Below the pieces are notes generated by a model, which was not told the origin of the DNA, did not search any database, and worked only from the letters and a program-made list of their open reading frames with translations. DNA of 13,547 nt, taken from Acidobacteriota bacterium. GTDB taxonomy: Bacteria > Acidobacteriota > Terriglobia > UBA7540. The position numbers and the translations under genes were made by a program. This document shows, piece after piece, positions 7,453-13,547 of this stretch (position 1 is the first letter of the stretch; each line of letters starts with the position of its first letter). The stretch spans positions 1-13,547 of the forward strand of contig JAJYHU010000086.1 in the NCBI GenBank assembly GCA_021784615.1, given 5' to 3'.

Positions 7453-7581
7453 CAGATTGCTGAAAAACTTGTGGCACGCGCCATTCCGAGTACCCAAAGG
7501 GCGGCGACGAATACCGTTTTCCAATGTTTCCCGATCGCGATTCCCCGCAGTCCTCGACAGCATTTTTCGGCAGCCTGCTCG
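7449..7581. repeat. MITE-like element bounded by imperfect inverted repeats
   Basis: The left arm TTAGCAGATTGCTGAAAAA (7449-7467) is the imperfect inverse of TTTTTCGGCAGCCTGCTCG (7563-7581). Within the aligned 19 bases, 14 match (GCAG, TGC and GAAAAA are exact) and the mismatches within the core are transitions. The 95 bases between contain no plausible gene. The shape (short, non-coding, inverted termini) suggests a miniature inverted-repeat element or a remnant of an insertion sequence. I seem to recall very similar ends in intergenic regions of Acidobacteriota genomes, but cannot verify that here. No clear target duplication is seen. Confidence 0.5.
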
Positions 7582-7830
7582 AGGAGTGTAAAAGGGCAAG
7601 GCGGGTGCTCCTCTTGCGGTCTTCCTCAAGGATCACCAAGAAATCTCTTGTATTTTAACTTGCTGAATGCTTGTATCTCGTAGGGTTTAATTTGCTGGTG
7701 AGTTTCCCGCCCGCGAGCTTGTAAGCATGCAGCGGCCCTGCCGCTTCTTCGGGGCGGCTACGAAAAGGAAATTGATTCACAACGGAGGCTTGAGCAAGGT
7801 TAAGCCTGTTGTTCATAAGACCAAACGCAA
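7582..7830. other. Leader region upstream of the MFS transporter, no supported gene
   Basis: Together with the repeat element, this makes about 380 bases without a gene. CTTGTAT occurs twice in the AT-richer part around 7650-7680, but no -35/-10 pair with good spacing emerges. A short hairpin GCGGC/GCCGC lies at 7732-7744, and a stronger one at 7779-7812 is listed separately. The transporter's promoter presumably lies here. Confidence 0.4.
7779..7812 (+). promoter_or_regulatory. Leader hairpin before the transporter gene, possible translational control
   Basis: ACAAC (7779-7783) pairs with GTTGT (7808-7812), and AGGCTT (7786-7791) with AAGCCT (7802-7807). This gives 11 base pairs with one two-base bulge and a 10-base loop. 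The stem includes the leader's only GGAGG (7784-7788). No T-run follows, so it is not an ordinary terminator. Confidence 0.35.
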
Positions 7831-9078
7831 ATGGCGGCTGCCTCTTCAGAGATCGGAGCAACTCACGCCTCTTTCTTCGGGGGCGACCACTGGCATACAG
7901 TCTTCGCCTGCTTTCTCGGCTGGACGCTAGATGCGTTTGATTTTTTCGTCGTTGTATTCCTGGTTGGATCTCTCGCAGACAGCTTCCGGGTTTCCAAGGC
8001 CGACATCATTTGGACGCTGACGGTCACCTTGGCCACGCGGCCCGCGGGAGCGTTTCTGTTCGGTCTTTTCGCGGACCGGTATGGACGCCGCGCCACCCTT
8101 ATGGCCAATGTCGCGTTCTATTCCGTGATTGAAGTCCTCTGTGGTTTTGCGCCTTCCTTTGCCGTCTTCATCATCTTGCGCGGCCTGTATGGTCTGGGGA
8201 TGGGCGGCGAGTGGGGAATTGGGGCCTCGCTGACCATGGAGACGGTGCCGCGGCGCTGGCGCGGGATTCTCTCGGGGGTCCTGCAAAGCGGCTACTCGAT
8301 CGGCTATCTTTTGGCGGCTGTGGCCGCGCGCTTCATCTTGCCGATGTGGGGATGGCGCGCGATGTTCTGGATTGGTGCGCTTCCCGCCTTGCTCGTTCTC
8401 TACATCCGGGTGGGAGTTCCTGAATCCAAAGCCTGGTTGCAGCACCGCGAGCCGAGCATTGCGGCAATTTTTCGCACGGTGGGGCGTCATTGGAAGAGCT
8501 TTCTTTACTTGGTGTTGCTGATGACCATGATGATGTTTCTTTCGCACGGCACCCAGGACCTTTATCCTGATTTCCTGAAAACCGCCCACCACATTCAACC
8601 CAGCAGGGTTTCCGATATTGCGGTGATCTATAACCTGGGCGCAGTGTTGGGAGCCATATTCTTCGGCTACCTTTCAGAACGCTTAGGCCGGCGCCGCAGC
8701 ATGCTCTGGGCCCTGGGCTTATCGCTTGTGGTTATTCCCTGCTGGGCTTTTGGCAGCTCCGTTGGCGTGCTGACGGCCGGAGCATTTCTGATGCAAATGG
8801 GAGTGCAGGGCGCCTGGGGAATCATTCCGGCGCATCTCAGCGAGCTTTCGCCCGATTCCGTGCGAGGTCTCTTGCCGGGCTTGGCATATCATCTGGGCAT
8901 CTTGATCGCCGCGCCTACCAACACGATTGAATATCTTTTGCGCGACCGCGTGGGTTATGGCTGGGCGATGGCGGGTTTTGAAGTCGTGGTGATCGTGGTC
9001 GCGAGTTTGGTTATCGCGCTGGGCCGCGAAAACCGCGGGAAGGATTTTATGGCGCCTGCACAGCAAGCCGAGTTGTGA
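7831..9078 (+). CDS. MFS transporter, SHS family (Jen1/NanT-like carboxylate:H+ symporter)
   Basis: This 415-residue inner-membrane transporter has about twelve hydrophobic segments. GWTLDAFDFF at 30-39 is typical of the sialate/lactate (SHS) branch. The MFS loop motif is DRYGRR at 82-87 (after TM2) and is repeated as ERLGRR at 283-288. RGLYGLGMGGEWG at 117-129 and PESKAW at 197-202 also fit the family. SHGTQDLYP at 238-246 matches the core of the Jen1 motif NxxSHxSQDxxxT, although the leading Asn is Met235 and the final Thr is Asp247. Import of a monocarboxylate or similar organic acid with protons is inferred; the substrate is uncertain. In-frame stops at 7801 and 7816 force the start to 7831 or later. 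No close Shine-Dalgarno sequence precedes it. It is a single gene, convergent with the phosphoesterase. Confidence 0.88.
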   Translation: MAAASSEIGATHASFFGGDHWHTVFACFLGWTLDAFDFFVVVFLVGSLADSFRVSKADIIWTLTVTLATRPAGAFLFGLFADRYGRRATLMANVAFYSVIEVLCGFAPSFAVFIILRGLYGLGMGGEWGIGASLTMETVPRRWRGILSGVLQSGYSIGYLLAAVAARFILPMWGWRAMFWIGALPALLVLYIRVGVPESKAWLQHREPSIAAIFRTVGRHWKSFLYLVLLMTMMMFLSHGTQDLYPDFLKTAHHIQPSRVSDIAVIYNLGAVLGAIFFGYLSERLGRRRSMLWALGLSLVVIPCWAFGSSVGVLTAGAFLMQMGVQGAWGIIPAHLSELSPDSVRGLLPGLAYHLGILIAAPTNTIEYLLRDRVGYGWAMAGFEVVVIVVASLVIALGRENRGKDFMAPAQQAEL

Positions 9079-9206
9079 ACTCACCTGGAACGTTCATCAA
9101 TGCGTCAGCCTGTGGGTGTAGCGCCGCCATTAGGTCAGCCTTGCGGTGGAAGCCCGGCACCCCGACCTGCTGCCAAGTTGCATTGGTTCTTGAGAGGCGC
9201 GCCGCA

Positions 9207-10457
9207 TTAGGCTCCCCGGGTTAGCTCAAAGACCGTGATTTCCGGAGGGGCGTCAAAGCGGATCGGGACGCCGATGGTGCCGATGCCACGATTGACGTAG
9301 AGTTGCCCGCCGGGTTTTCGGAAATAGCCCTCGACGTAAGGCGTGAACAGGCGCGCCGGTGAGAGTTCCGGACTGATAAATTCCAGAGAGATTTGCCCTC
9401 CGTGGGTGTGTCCCGCCAGGCTCAAATCAATTCCCCGTGCTGCCGCCTCATCAAAGGTGTTGGGATTATGGCTGAGTAGAATGTTGACGCTCTCGGGATT
9501 GATCAGCCGGTCAACTCCTTCGAGATACCCGCGGACGTACCCTACGCGATGGCGCCCCATGCCTCGATGCGTCTGGAAGTCGACGCCGATCAAGTTGAGA
9601 CTTTCGTTTCCGACCTGAATGGGGGCCCGCTGCTGGCGGAGAATTTTAGTTCCCTGTGCGGCGAACAGGCGGGTGATGGATGCTTGCGTGTGCGTCCACA
9701 TCTCGTGATTGCCAAGGCATCCGTAAATTCCGTAAGGTGCCGCAAGACCCGAAAGCGCCTCAACAACGGTCCCTTGCGCTGTGGGATCCCAAGTTACATA
9801 GTCGCCCGTCAGGACAACAAGATCTGCCTTAAGGGCGTTTGTCATGCCGACAACTTTGCGGATTTCCCGCGTGCCCATAAACGGGCTGATGTGGATGTCC
9901 GAGAGCTGGGCGATTCGGAAACCCTCGAATGATCCGGGCAGGCGGTCGAGCTTGAGGCGGACAAAGGACGTCTCAAAATCCAGCCGGCCGAATAAAAATC
10001 CATAGCCGCAGGCGACAAAGGGCGCGCCTCCCACTGCGAGCGCGGTGTTTGAAAGAAATGACCGCCGACTTGGCAGGCTGGGGGTGGCGAGATTTGAAGA
10101 TGTTTCAGGTCTGAGTTTCCGACGGGCTCTGCGGCTTGCTCTGTAAACGCGTTGGGCGATTCCAAAGGGAAGGAGCAGCGCGAAACCCAGCAGGGAACTG
10201 AAAACCCACCATCTCAAGGGGACTTCCAGGAGAAACGTGCCAAGCGTCAGGCTGGTGGGACTCGGGCTCCGTTGGGCCCACAGGATGTTGTATGCCAGTA
10301 GGCCGACGTAGAGGATTGCTCCGCTTACGGCCAACCCTTGGCGGCGGCGCTTGCCGGAAATCAGTTTGGAGCCGATTTCCCCGAGACTCTGCATCCAGAA
10401 GATCTGGCTGGCAAGAAAGAAGCAGCCGATCCCTGCCACTATCAGCAAACGTACCAT
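9207..10457 (-). CDS. Membrane-anchored calcineurin-like metallophosphoesterase (YkuE/YaeI type)
   Basis: With the ATG at 10457 it has 416 residues; a GTG at 10466 would add three, and the numbers below count from that GTG. Hydrophobic spans lie near 5-25, 45-63 and 72-106 (probably two). SRRSFLS at 133-139, followed by a hydrophobic stretch to about 157, looks like a Tat-type or further membrane segment. The catalytic domain carries all metal motifs: SDIHIS (D190, H192), GDY (D222), GNHE (N253, H254), SHNP (H333) and GHTHGGQ (H353, H355). Relatives include YkuE and YaeI; some hydrolyse phosphodiester or pyrophosphate bonds of lipids such as UDP-diacylglucosamine. The exact substrate here is unknown. 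GGGTGGG just upstream favours ATG 10457. It is divergent from the small secreted protein at 10677, with a possible promoter at 10486-10512. Confidence 0.9.
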   Translation of the reverse strand: MVRLLIVAGIGCFFLASQIFWMQSLGEIGSKLISGKRRRQGLAVSGAILYVGLLAYNILWAQRSPSPTSLTLGTFLLEVPLRWWVFSSLLGFALLLPFGIAQRVYRASRRARRKLRPETSSNLATPSLPSRRSFLSNTALAVGGAPFVACGYGFLFGRLDFETSFVRLKLDRLPGSFEGFRIAQLSDIHISPFMGTREIRKVVGMTNALKADLVVLTGDYVTWDPTAQGTVVEALSGLAAPYGIYGCLGNHEMWTHTQASITRLFAAQGTKILRQQRAPIQVGNESLNLIGVDFQTHRGMGRHRVGYVRGYLEGVDRLINPESVNILLSHNPNTFDEAAARGIDLSLAGHTHGGQISLEFISPELSPARLFTPYVEGYFRKPGGQLYVNRGIGTIGVPIRFDAPPEITVFELTRGA

Positions 10458-10485
10458 ATGGCCCACCCGTACCGCAGTTTTAAGG

Positions 10486-10512
10486 ATGGTATTTCAGGAC
10501 GGGCTTTGTCAA
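10486..10512 (-). promoter_or_regulatory. Possible promoter of the metallophosphoesterase
   Basis: On the minus strand a perfect TTGACA (10512-10507) is followed after 15 bases by TACCAT (10491-10486; 4 of 6). The spacing is shorter than the usual 17. It lies about 29 bases upstream of ATG 10457. Confidence 0.35.
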
Positions 10513-10564
10513 GATTGAATCAGCCGAAGTCAGCTACGGATTCCTTCCCTGCCGGATTTCGCCC

Positions 10565-10592
10565 TTGACACGGCGGCGCAGGGCGGTAAGAG
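10565..10592 (+). promoter_or_regulatory. Possible promoter of the small secreted protein at 10677
   Basis: A perfect TTGACA at 10565-10570 is followed after 16 bases by a weak TAAGAG (10587-10592; 3 of 6). It sits about 85 bases before the TTG start and about 50 bases from the oppositely oriented TTGACA at 10507-10512, so the spacer appears to hold two divergent promoters. Confidence 0.35.
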
Positions 10593-10676
10593 TATTTCTC
10601 GTCAGCCTTGGCGGGGATCGCCACAGCGGTATCCGGCAACCGCACTCGCCCCCTGCGGCAACCGAAGGAGGAAGCG

Positions 10677-11186
10677 TTGAAGCTCAAACAGCCCGCTCTT
10701 TTTCTGGCTCTGTTCGTTGTTGCCGGCCAGGCGACCGCACGGAAGTTTGACGCGCGGCTCGCCAGTGTCCGAACCGTTTTCGTCGCCGGCAACAGTCCCG
10801 CCGCCTCGAACGCCCGAAAGTTAATTTCCAGGTGGACCTGCTTTCGCCAGGCGCCGAATCCCCAAAAGGCCAATGCGGTATTTCAGTTTAGTCAGCAGAT
10901 GAGCCACGCCCAATCCTCCTCCGCGCGCCGCGGCAAGCGCGCCATGGTTATCGCCACACTGGCCACAAAGAACGGCCATCTCCTTTGGAGCAAGCCTGTA
11001 AGCCATCATGCAGATTTTATGAACACAGGAGGCGGCGCAGCGGCTCGCAAAGCCATCTTTGCGCTCCAGAATGACGCTTTTCCATACGCCCGGATGACCT
11101 TCGGCGGCGTGGACCGCAGGAGTTGCCCCAACCGGCCGCCAGCAAGGGCCACTCGCCGCCACCGCAAGCGCGCGTGGCCTTATTGA
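10677..11186 (+). CDS. Small secreted protein of unknown function, TTG start
   Basis: The frame is open from further upstream, but TTG at 10677 is preceded by GAAGGAGGAAGCG, the best ribosome-binding site in the window, and gives a proper signal peptide (MKLKQPALFLALFVVAGQATA, cut after A21). The product has 169 residues. Mature blocks VRTVFVAGNSPAA (31-43), ARKLISRWTCF (46-56) and KNGHLLWSKP (98-107), then TGGGAAARKAIFALQNDAF, resemble short secreted Acidobacteriota proteins I recall having this order (VxVxGN, TCF, LLWS, SGAGSAA). No function is known to me. After about residue 140 the sequence turns into an Arg/Pro-rich tail that looks unlike the rest, possibly from a frameshift or readthrough near 11090-11110. 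It is divergent from the phosphoesterase and upstream of the sigma operon. Confidence 0.72.
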   Translation: MKLKQPALFLALFVVAGQATARKFDARLASVRTVFVAGNSPAASNARKLISRWTCFRQAPNPQKANAVFQFSQQMSHAQSSSARRGKRAMVIATLATKNGHLLWSKPVSHHADFMNTGGGAAARKAIFALQNDAFPYARMTFGGVDRRSCPNRPPARATRRHRKRAWPY

Positions 11187-11302
11187 AATGGCGCTGGGCG
11201 CGCCTGACGCCAAAGGCGTAGAAGCGTAACCGTCAGAAGCAGAAAGGTTATAGCCGCAGCTTCTTATCGCAGTGCCAGCCTATGCGCCAGCGGCAGGTGT
11301 CA

Positions 11303-11331
11303 CTGACGTTCTTCTCTGGTTTTGATAGAAT
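11303..11331 (+). promoter_or_regulatory. Possible sigma70-type promoter of the sigma factor operon
   Basis: CTGACG (11303-11308; 4 of 6 to TTGACA) is followed after 17 bases by TAGAAT (11326-11331; 5 of 6 to TATAAT). The start point would be near 11338, leaving about 75 leader bases before the TTG at 11414. A GAACT closer to the gene (about 11384) might be part of an ECF-type autoregulated promoter, but the rest of that motif is not clear. Confidence 0.45.
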
Positions 11332-11413
11332 TGCCCCGACATTTCCAGGGTTGGCATGGAGTTTCGAGAATCGCGCTTGGCGGCGAACTGACTTTATATC
11401 CTGGGAGCTCTGA

Positions 11414-11971
11414 TTGGACCCGGATCGCGAATTGGTGAGGCGGTGTCTCGCTGGACAAGATTCGGCCTGGGAAGCTCTGCTCAATTCGCATACCCGGAAG
11501 ATCTACAACCTTTGCTACCGTTTCACGGGCCGATACGAAGACGCGGAAGATCTGACCCAGGAAATTTTCATCAAAGTCTTTCAATCCCTCAGCACCTATG
11601 ATCCGGTTGCGGGAAGCTTCCAGACGTGGCTCAATCGCGTGGCGCGCAACCATCTGGTGGACCATTACCGCCAAACCAGGCATGACCGGCTGAATTCTCC
11701 TCTTGAAGACCAATTGCCAAAACTTGAGCAAACACCGGGCGCGGGCGAGGACGCCGCCGCCCGGGTTGAACATCGGGAAAGAAGAGAGAAGCTGCAAAAC
11801 TCTCTCAACCGCCTTTCTCCCGACCTGCGCGAAGCGGTGATTCTGCGGGACTTGCAGGATTTGGATTACGCTGAAATCGCGCAGGTTCTGGGCGTTCCGG
11901 AAGGCACCGTAAAATCTCGAATCAATCGCGGACGGTTGGAACTGGCGCGAGTCTTAAAACGTATGGAGTAA
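11414..11971 (+). CDS. ECF-type RNA polymerase sigma factor (RpoE-like)
   Basis: This 185-residue sigma factor has region 2 at about 21-90, with DAEDLTQEIFIKVFQSL (43-59), FQTWLNRVARN (69-79) and LVDHYR. Region 4 lies at about 127-182, with LSPDLREAVILRDLQDLDY and a helix-turn-helix ending GTVKSRINRGR (164-174). It lacks regions 1 and 3, as ECF factors do. The start is TTG: TGA stops the frame immediately upstream (11411-11413), and GGGAG lies about 7 bases before it. A zinc-finger anti-sigma gene follows after 22 bases, the classic pairing. It would direct RNA polymerase to an envelope-stress-type regulon and often to its own promoter. The stimulus is unknown. Confidence 0.93.
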   Translation: MDPDRELVRRCLAGQDSAWEALLNSHTRKIYNLCYRFTGRYEDAEDLTQEIFIKVFQSLSTYDPVAGSFQTWLNRVARNHLVDHYRQTRHDRLNSPLEDQLPKLEQTPGAGEDAAARVEHRERREKLQNSLNRLSPDLREAVILRDLQDLDYAEIAQVLGVPEGTVKSRINRGRLELARVLKRME

Positions 11972-11993
11972 GTGAGGGCAAGGGAACGGAACG

Positions 11994-12647
11994 ATGACGC
12001 ACCTGGAGATCGAAAATCTCGCAAGCGAGTACCTGGAGGCAAACCTGGCCGAAGGCCAGCGGGCCGAGGTGGAGGAGCATCTCGAGGCCTGCGCCCGGTG
12101 CCGCCGCCTTGTGAAAGACGTCCGTTCAGCCATCGAAGCCTGCCGATCAGCGGCCGAAGCCCCGTTCCCGCCGTGGCTCACCGCCAGAATAAGCCGCGCC
12201 ACGCTGGGAGAAAGAAAGCCTGGCTGGTTTGAGCAACTCACCGCCCTTCCGCAGTTGTTGCGGCAGCCGCGCTTCGTCTATGGAATGGCCATGCTGGTGT
12301 TTTCAGCCTCCCTGATCGTGAATGCTTCTGGGTTCCGCCTGCGGAGCTTGACGATGGAGGACCTCGATCCCGTCGCCTGGTACAATCAGGCAACCCGGAC
12401 AAGCCACCTTTTGTACGCGCGGGCTGAAAAGTTCTACTACGATCTTCGAATCGTTTACGAAATTGAGTCTCGATTTCACGACGCCCAGCCTGAATCCAGC
12501 CCGCCGGAAGTGCAGCCCGGCAAGCAACCGGCCGCACCCGGCCCCACCGCAAACAGTCTTGGCCTGGTAAACAAGAAGCTGGCCTTTGAAATCTCACAAC
12601 CCGGCATTCGGGAATCCCAAGGAGACCAGACCCATGAAATGCGCTAA
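11994..12647 (+). CDS. Membrane anti-sigma factor with zinc-finger (zf-HC2) domain
   Basis: This 217-residue protein begins with a zinc-binding anti-sigma domain, HLEACARC at 29-36 (H29-x3-C33-x2-C36), within about 1-50. One transmembrane helix spans about 94-112 (VYGMAMLVFSASLIV). The roughly 105-residue C-terminal part would be periplasmic; it has a Tyr-rich helical stretch (YARAEKFYYDLRIVYEIE) and then a Pro-rich low-complexity tail. It is expected to hold the sigma factor encoded just upstream at the membrane and release it on an envelope signal. AAGGGAACGG precedes the ATG. Its 3' end overlaps the next gene by 14 bases, so the two are probably translationally coupled. Confidence 0.9.
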   Translation: MTHLEIENLASEYLEANLAEGQRAEVEEHLEACARCRRLVKDVRSAIEACRSAAEAPFPPWLTARISRATLGERKPGWFEQLTALPQLLRQPRFVYGMAMLVFSASLIVNASGFRLRSLTMEDLDPVAWYNQATRTSHLLYARAEKFYYDLRIVYEIESRFHDAQPESSPPEVQPGKQPAAPGPTANSLGLVNKKLAFEISQPGIRESQGDQTHEMR

Positions 12648-13281
12648 TCATCCTGACATCGAGTCCGTCGTCTATTGCGCCCAGTGCGGCCGGCCGCTGT
12701 GTGAGACGTGCAAACGCGAGGTGGCCGGAACTGTCTATTGTGAAAACTGTCTGGCGGCAAAGCTCGGGACGCCGGCCTGGATTTCACTCGGGAACCCGGG
12801 CGAGTCCAGCCCCGGGATCGCTCTTGCCCTGGGCTTTATTCCGGGCGTGGGCGCCATCTACAATGGCCAGTTCGTCAAAGCGATGCTGCAAGTCCTGATC
12901 TTCGGCTCGCTTATCGGCCTGCATCACAGAGTGGGCGGACCGTTCGGGGTGATCTTCGGTTTGGGGTCTGCGGCTTTCTATTTTTACATGGTGGTGGACT
13001 CTTACCAAACGGCCCGGGCGGTGCAACGGGGCCGGCCTGCGCCGGAATGGTTTGGCTACGGTGAATTCAAAATGGATGCGCCAATTGGAGCGGTTCTGCT
13101 TATCGGGTTGGGCGTCTTGTTTTTGCTGGATAACCTGGGAGTTCCGGTGTTTCGCGAGGTGGGCAAGTTCTGGCCGGTCCTCCTGATCCTGGCAGGCATC
13201 CTGATTCTCCAGAAGCGCCTGAGGGGCTGCGGCGCTTTGCACCGCCCGGAGCGTGCGTCCACCAAGGCGGATAAACCATGA
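12634..13281 (+). CDS. B-box zinc-finger protein with TM2-like and DUF5668-like membrane segments
   Basis: This 215-residue protein starts at ATG 12634, preceded by AAGGAG 9 bases upstream. Residues 3-39 form a B-box-type double zinc site: C3, H6, C15, C18, C23, C26, C36 and C39. Five hydrophobic segments follow at about 61-76, 83-98, 103-122, 150-168 and 179-193. The first contains the TM2-like PGVGAIYNGQ; the last two, with LFLLDNLGV and FWPVLLILAGILIL, resemble the DUF5668/LiaF-type membrane domain. A cytoplasmic zinc finger joined to a membrane bundle suggests a sensor or regulator of membrane state. Its place behind sigma and anti-sigma genes, overlapping the latter by 14 bases, supports a shared operon. 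Molecular function is not established. Confidence 0.85.
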   Translation: MKCANHPDIESVVYCAQCGRPLCETCKREVAGTVYCENCLAAKLGTPAWISLGNPGESSPGIALALGFIPGVGAIYNGQFVKAMLQVLIFGSLIGLHHRVGGPFGVIFGLGSAAFYFYMVVDSYQTARAVQRGRPAPEWFGYGEFKMDAPIGAVLLIGLGVLFLLDNLGVPVFREVGKFWPVLLILAGILILQKRLRGCGALHRPERASTKADKP

Positions 13282-13282
13282 A

Positions 13283-13444
13283 TTGCGACTTCAGGCTTGC
13301 AAGGCGTGCGAGAATAAGGTGCAGTTTTTCAAACCGCCGGATGGGATCAAAATCTGGGAATGGGTTTCCGGCAAACAAGCTCGCGCATGGGCATGGAACG
13401 GTGCGACTCAATACGGTGAAGAAACGGACACAGCCAGGAGATAG
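13283..13444 (+). CDS. Possible small protein with a CxxC pair
   Basis: A TTG at 13283, just after the stop of the B-box gene, opens a 53-residue frame beginning MRLQACKACENKVQFFKP and ending GEETDTARR. AAGGCGG lies 12 bases upstream, which is weak. The CKAC pair and aromatic, charged composition look protein-like, and the frame fits the sigma operon between the B-box gene and the membrane protein at 13472. I recognise no family. An alternative ATG at 13278 overlaps the stop (ATGA) in another frame, giving a less protein-like Arg-rich product. Confidence 0.25.
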   Translation: MRLQACKACENKVQFFKPPDGIKIWEWVSGKQARAWAWNGATQYGEETDTARR

Positions 13445-13471
13445 TTCTGGCCCGGAAGGAGAGGGTTCAAG

Positions 13472-13547
13472 ATGTATAACACCAACGGCTTGCTGCTGAT
13501 GCTGGTTCCCGTGGCGGCGATCATGATGCCCGTGGCAATTGTGGGCA
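13472..13547 (+). CDS. Start of a small membrane protein (cut by window edge)
   Basis: An ATG with GGAAGGAGAGGG about 6 bases upstream begins MYNTNGLLLMLVPVAAIMMP, a hydrophobic N-terminus that continues to the window end (25 codons). The strong ribosome-binding site and the operon position behind sigma, anti-sigma and B-box genes support a real gene. In related operons that I recall, a short DUF6249-type membrane protein sits here; that identity is inference, since only the first helix is visible. Confidence 0.65.
   Translation, partial: MYNTNGLLLMLVPVAAIMMPVAIVG

Noticed and set aside
7650..7700. Promoter from the repeated CTTGTAT in the transporter leader
   Set aside because: The 17-base spacing is right, but both hexamers match consensus at only about 3 of 6 positions.
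7927..8598. Minus-strand open frame of 223 codons opposite the MFS transporter
   Set aside because: The product is Arg/His/Pro-rich with no domain, the usual antisense shadow of a hydrophobic membrane protein gene.
10821..11213. Minus-strand open frame of 130 codons opposite the small secreted protein
   Set aside because: The plus strand has a signal peptide and the strongest ribosome-binding site in the window; the minus frame has neither.
11207..11264. Terminator after the small secreted protein (ACGCC/GGCGT and AGAAGC/GCTTCT hairpins)
   Set aside because: Stems are only 5-6 bp, the second has an 18-base loop, and neither is followed by a T-run.

Overview
The window looks like a piece of an uncultured, moderately GC-rich, Gram-negative-type bacterium, most likely an Acidobacteriota member. 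The case is inferred from protein style, not from a marker gene. Supporting traits are short secreted proteins with the pattern SLGxxARKLxxER…VKVYTN, a secreted carboxypeptidase-regulatory-like plus TPR protein, a B-box zinc finger fused to TM2/DUF5668-like membrane segments beside an ECF sigma factor, and a lipoprotein-type M48 protease. All intact genes read as chromosomal housekeeping or envelope genes. No phage, plasmid, CRISPR, tRNA or rRNA gene is visible.

Layout, left to right. (1) 1-1093, minus strand: two tandem paralogous secreted proteins, the second cut by the window edge. (2) 1381-2022, plus: an MBL-fold metal-dependent hydrolase. (3) 2165-3685, minus: a lipoprotein M48 metalloprotease convergent with it, with a hairpin between the two. 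(4) 4090-5536, plus: queE and queC, two steps of the 7-deazaguanine (preQ0/queuosine) pathway. (5) 5636-7452, plus: a TPR protein with a good sigma70-like promoter, then a secreted protein of unknown function. A terminator-like hairpin lies between them and overlaps the second gene's ribosome-binding region. (6) 7449-7581: a small non-coding element bounded by 19-base imperfect inverted repeats. (7) 7831-9078, plus: an MFS carboxylate-type transporter of the Jen1/NanT (SHS) kind, preceded by a leader hairpin. (8) 9207-10457, minus: a membrane-anchored metallophosphoesterase. (9) 10677-11186, plus: a small secreted protein with a TTG start, divergent from the phosphoesterase. (10) 11414-13547, plus: an ECF sigma factor (TTG start), a zinc-finger membrane anti-sigma factor, a B-box/multi-TM protein that overlaps it, a possible small ORF, and the start of another membrane protein. 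This forms one probable envelope-stress operon.

Functionally, the region mixes envelope maintenance (M48 protease, phosphoesterase, TPR protein, sigma/anti-sigma module) with tRNA-base or preQ0 synthesis and one organic-acid transporter. I see no clearly new multi-gene system. The points most worth a second look are the inverted-repeat element, the terminator/RBS overlap, the paralogous secreted pair, and the sigma operon with its zinc-finger membrane partner. Starts at 4090, 4796, 6781, 10457, 10677 and 12634 are my own choices, explained in each entry.
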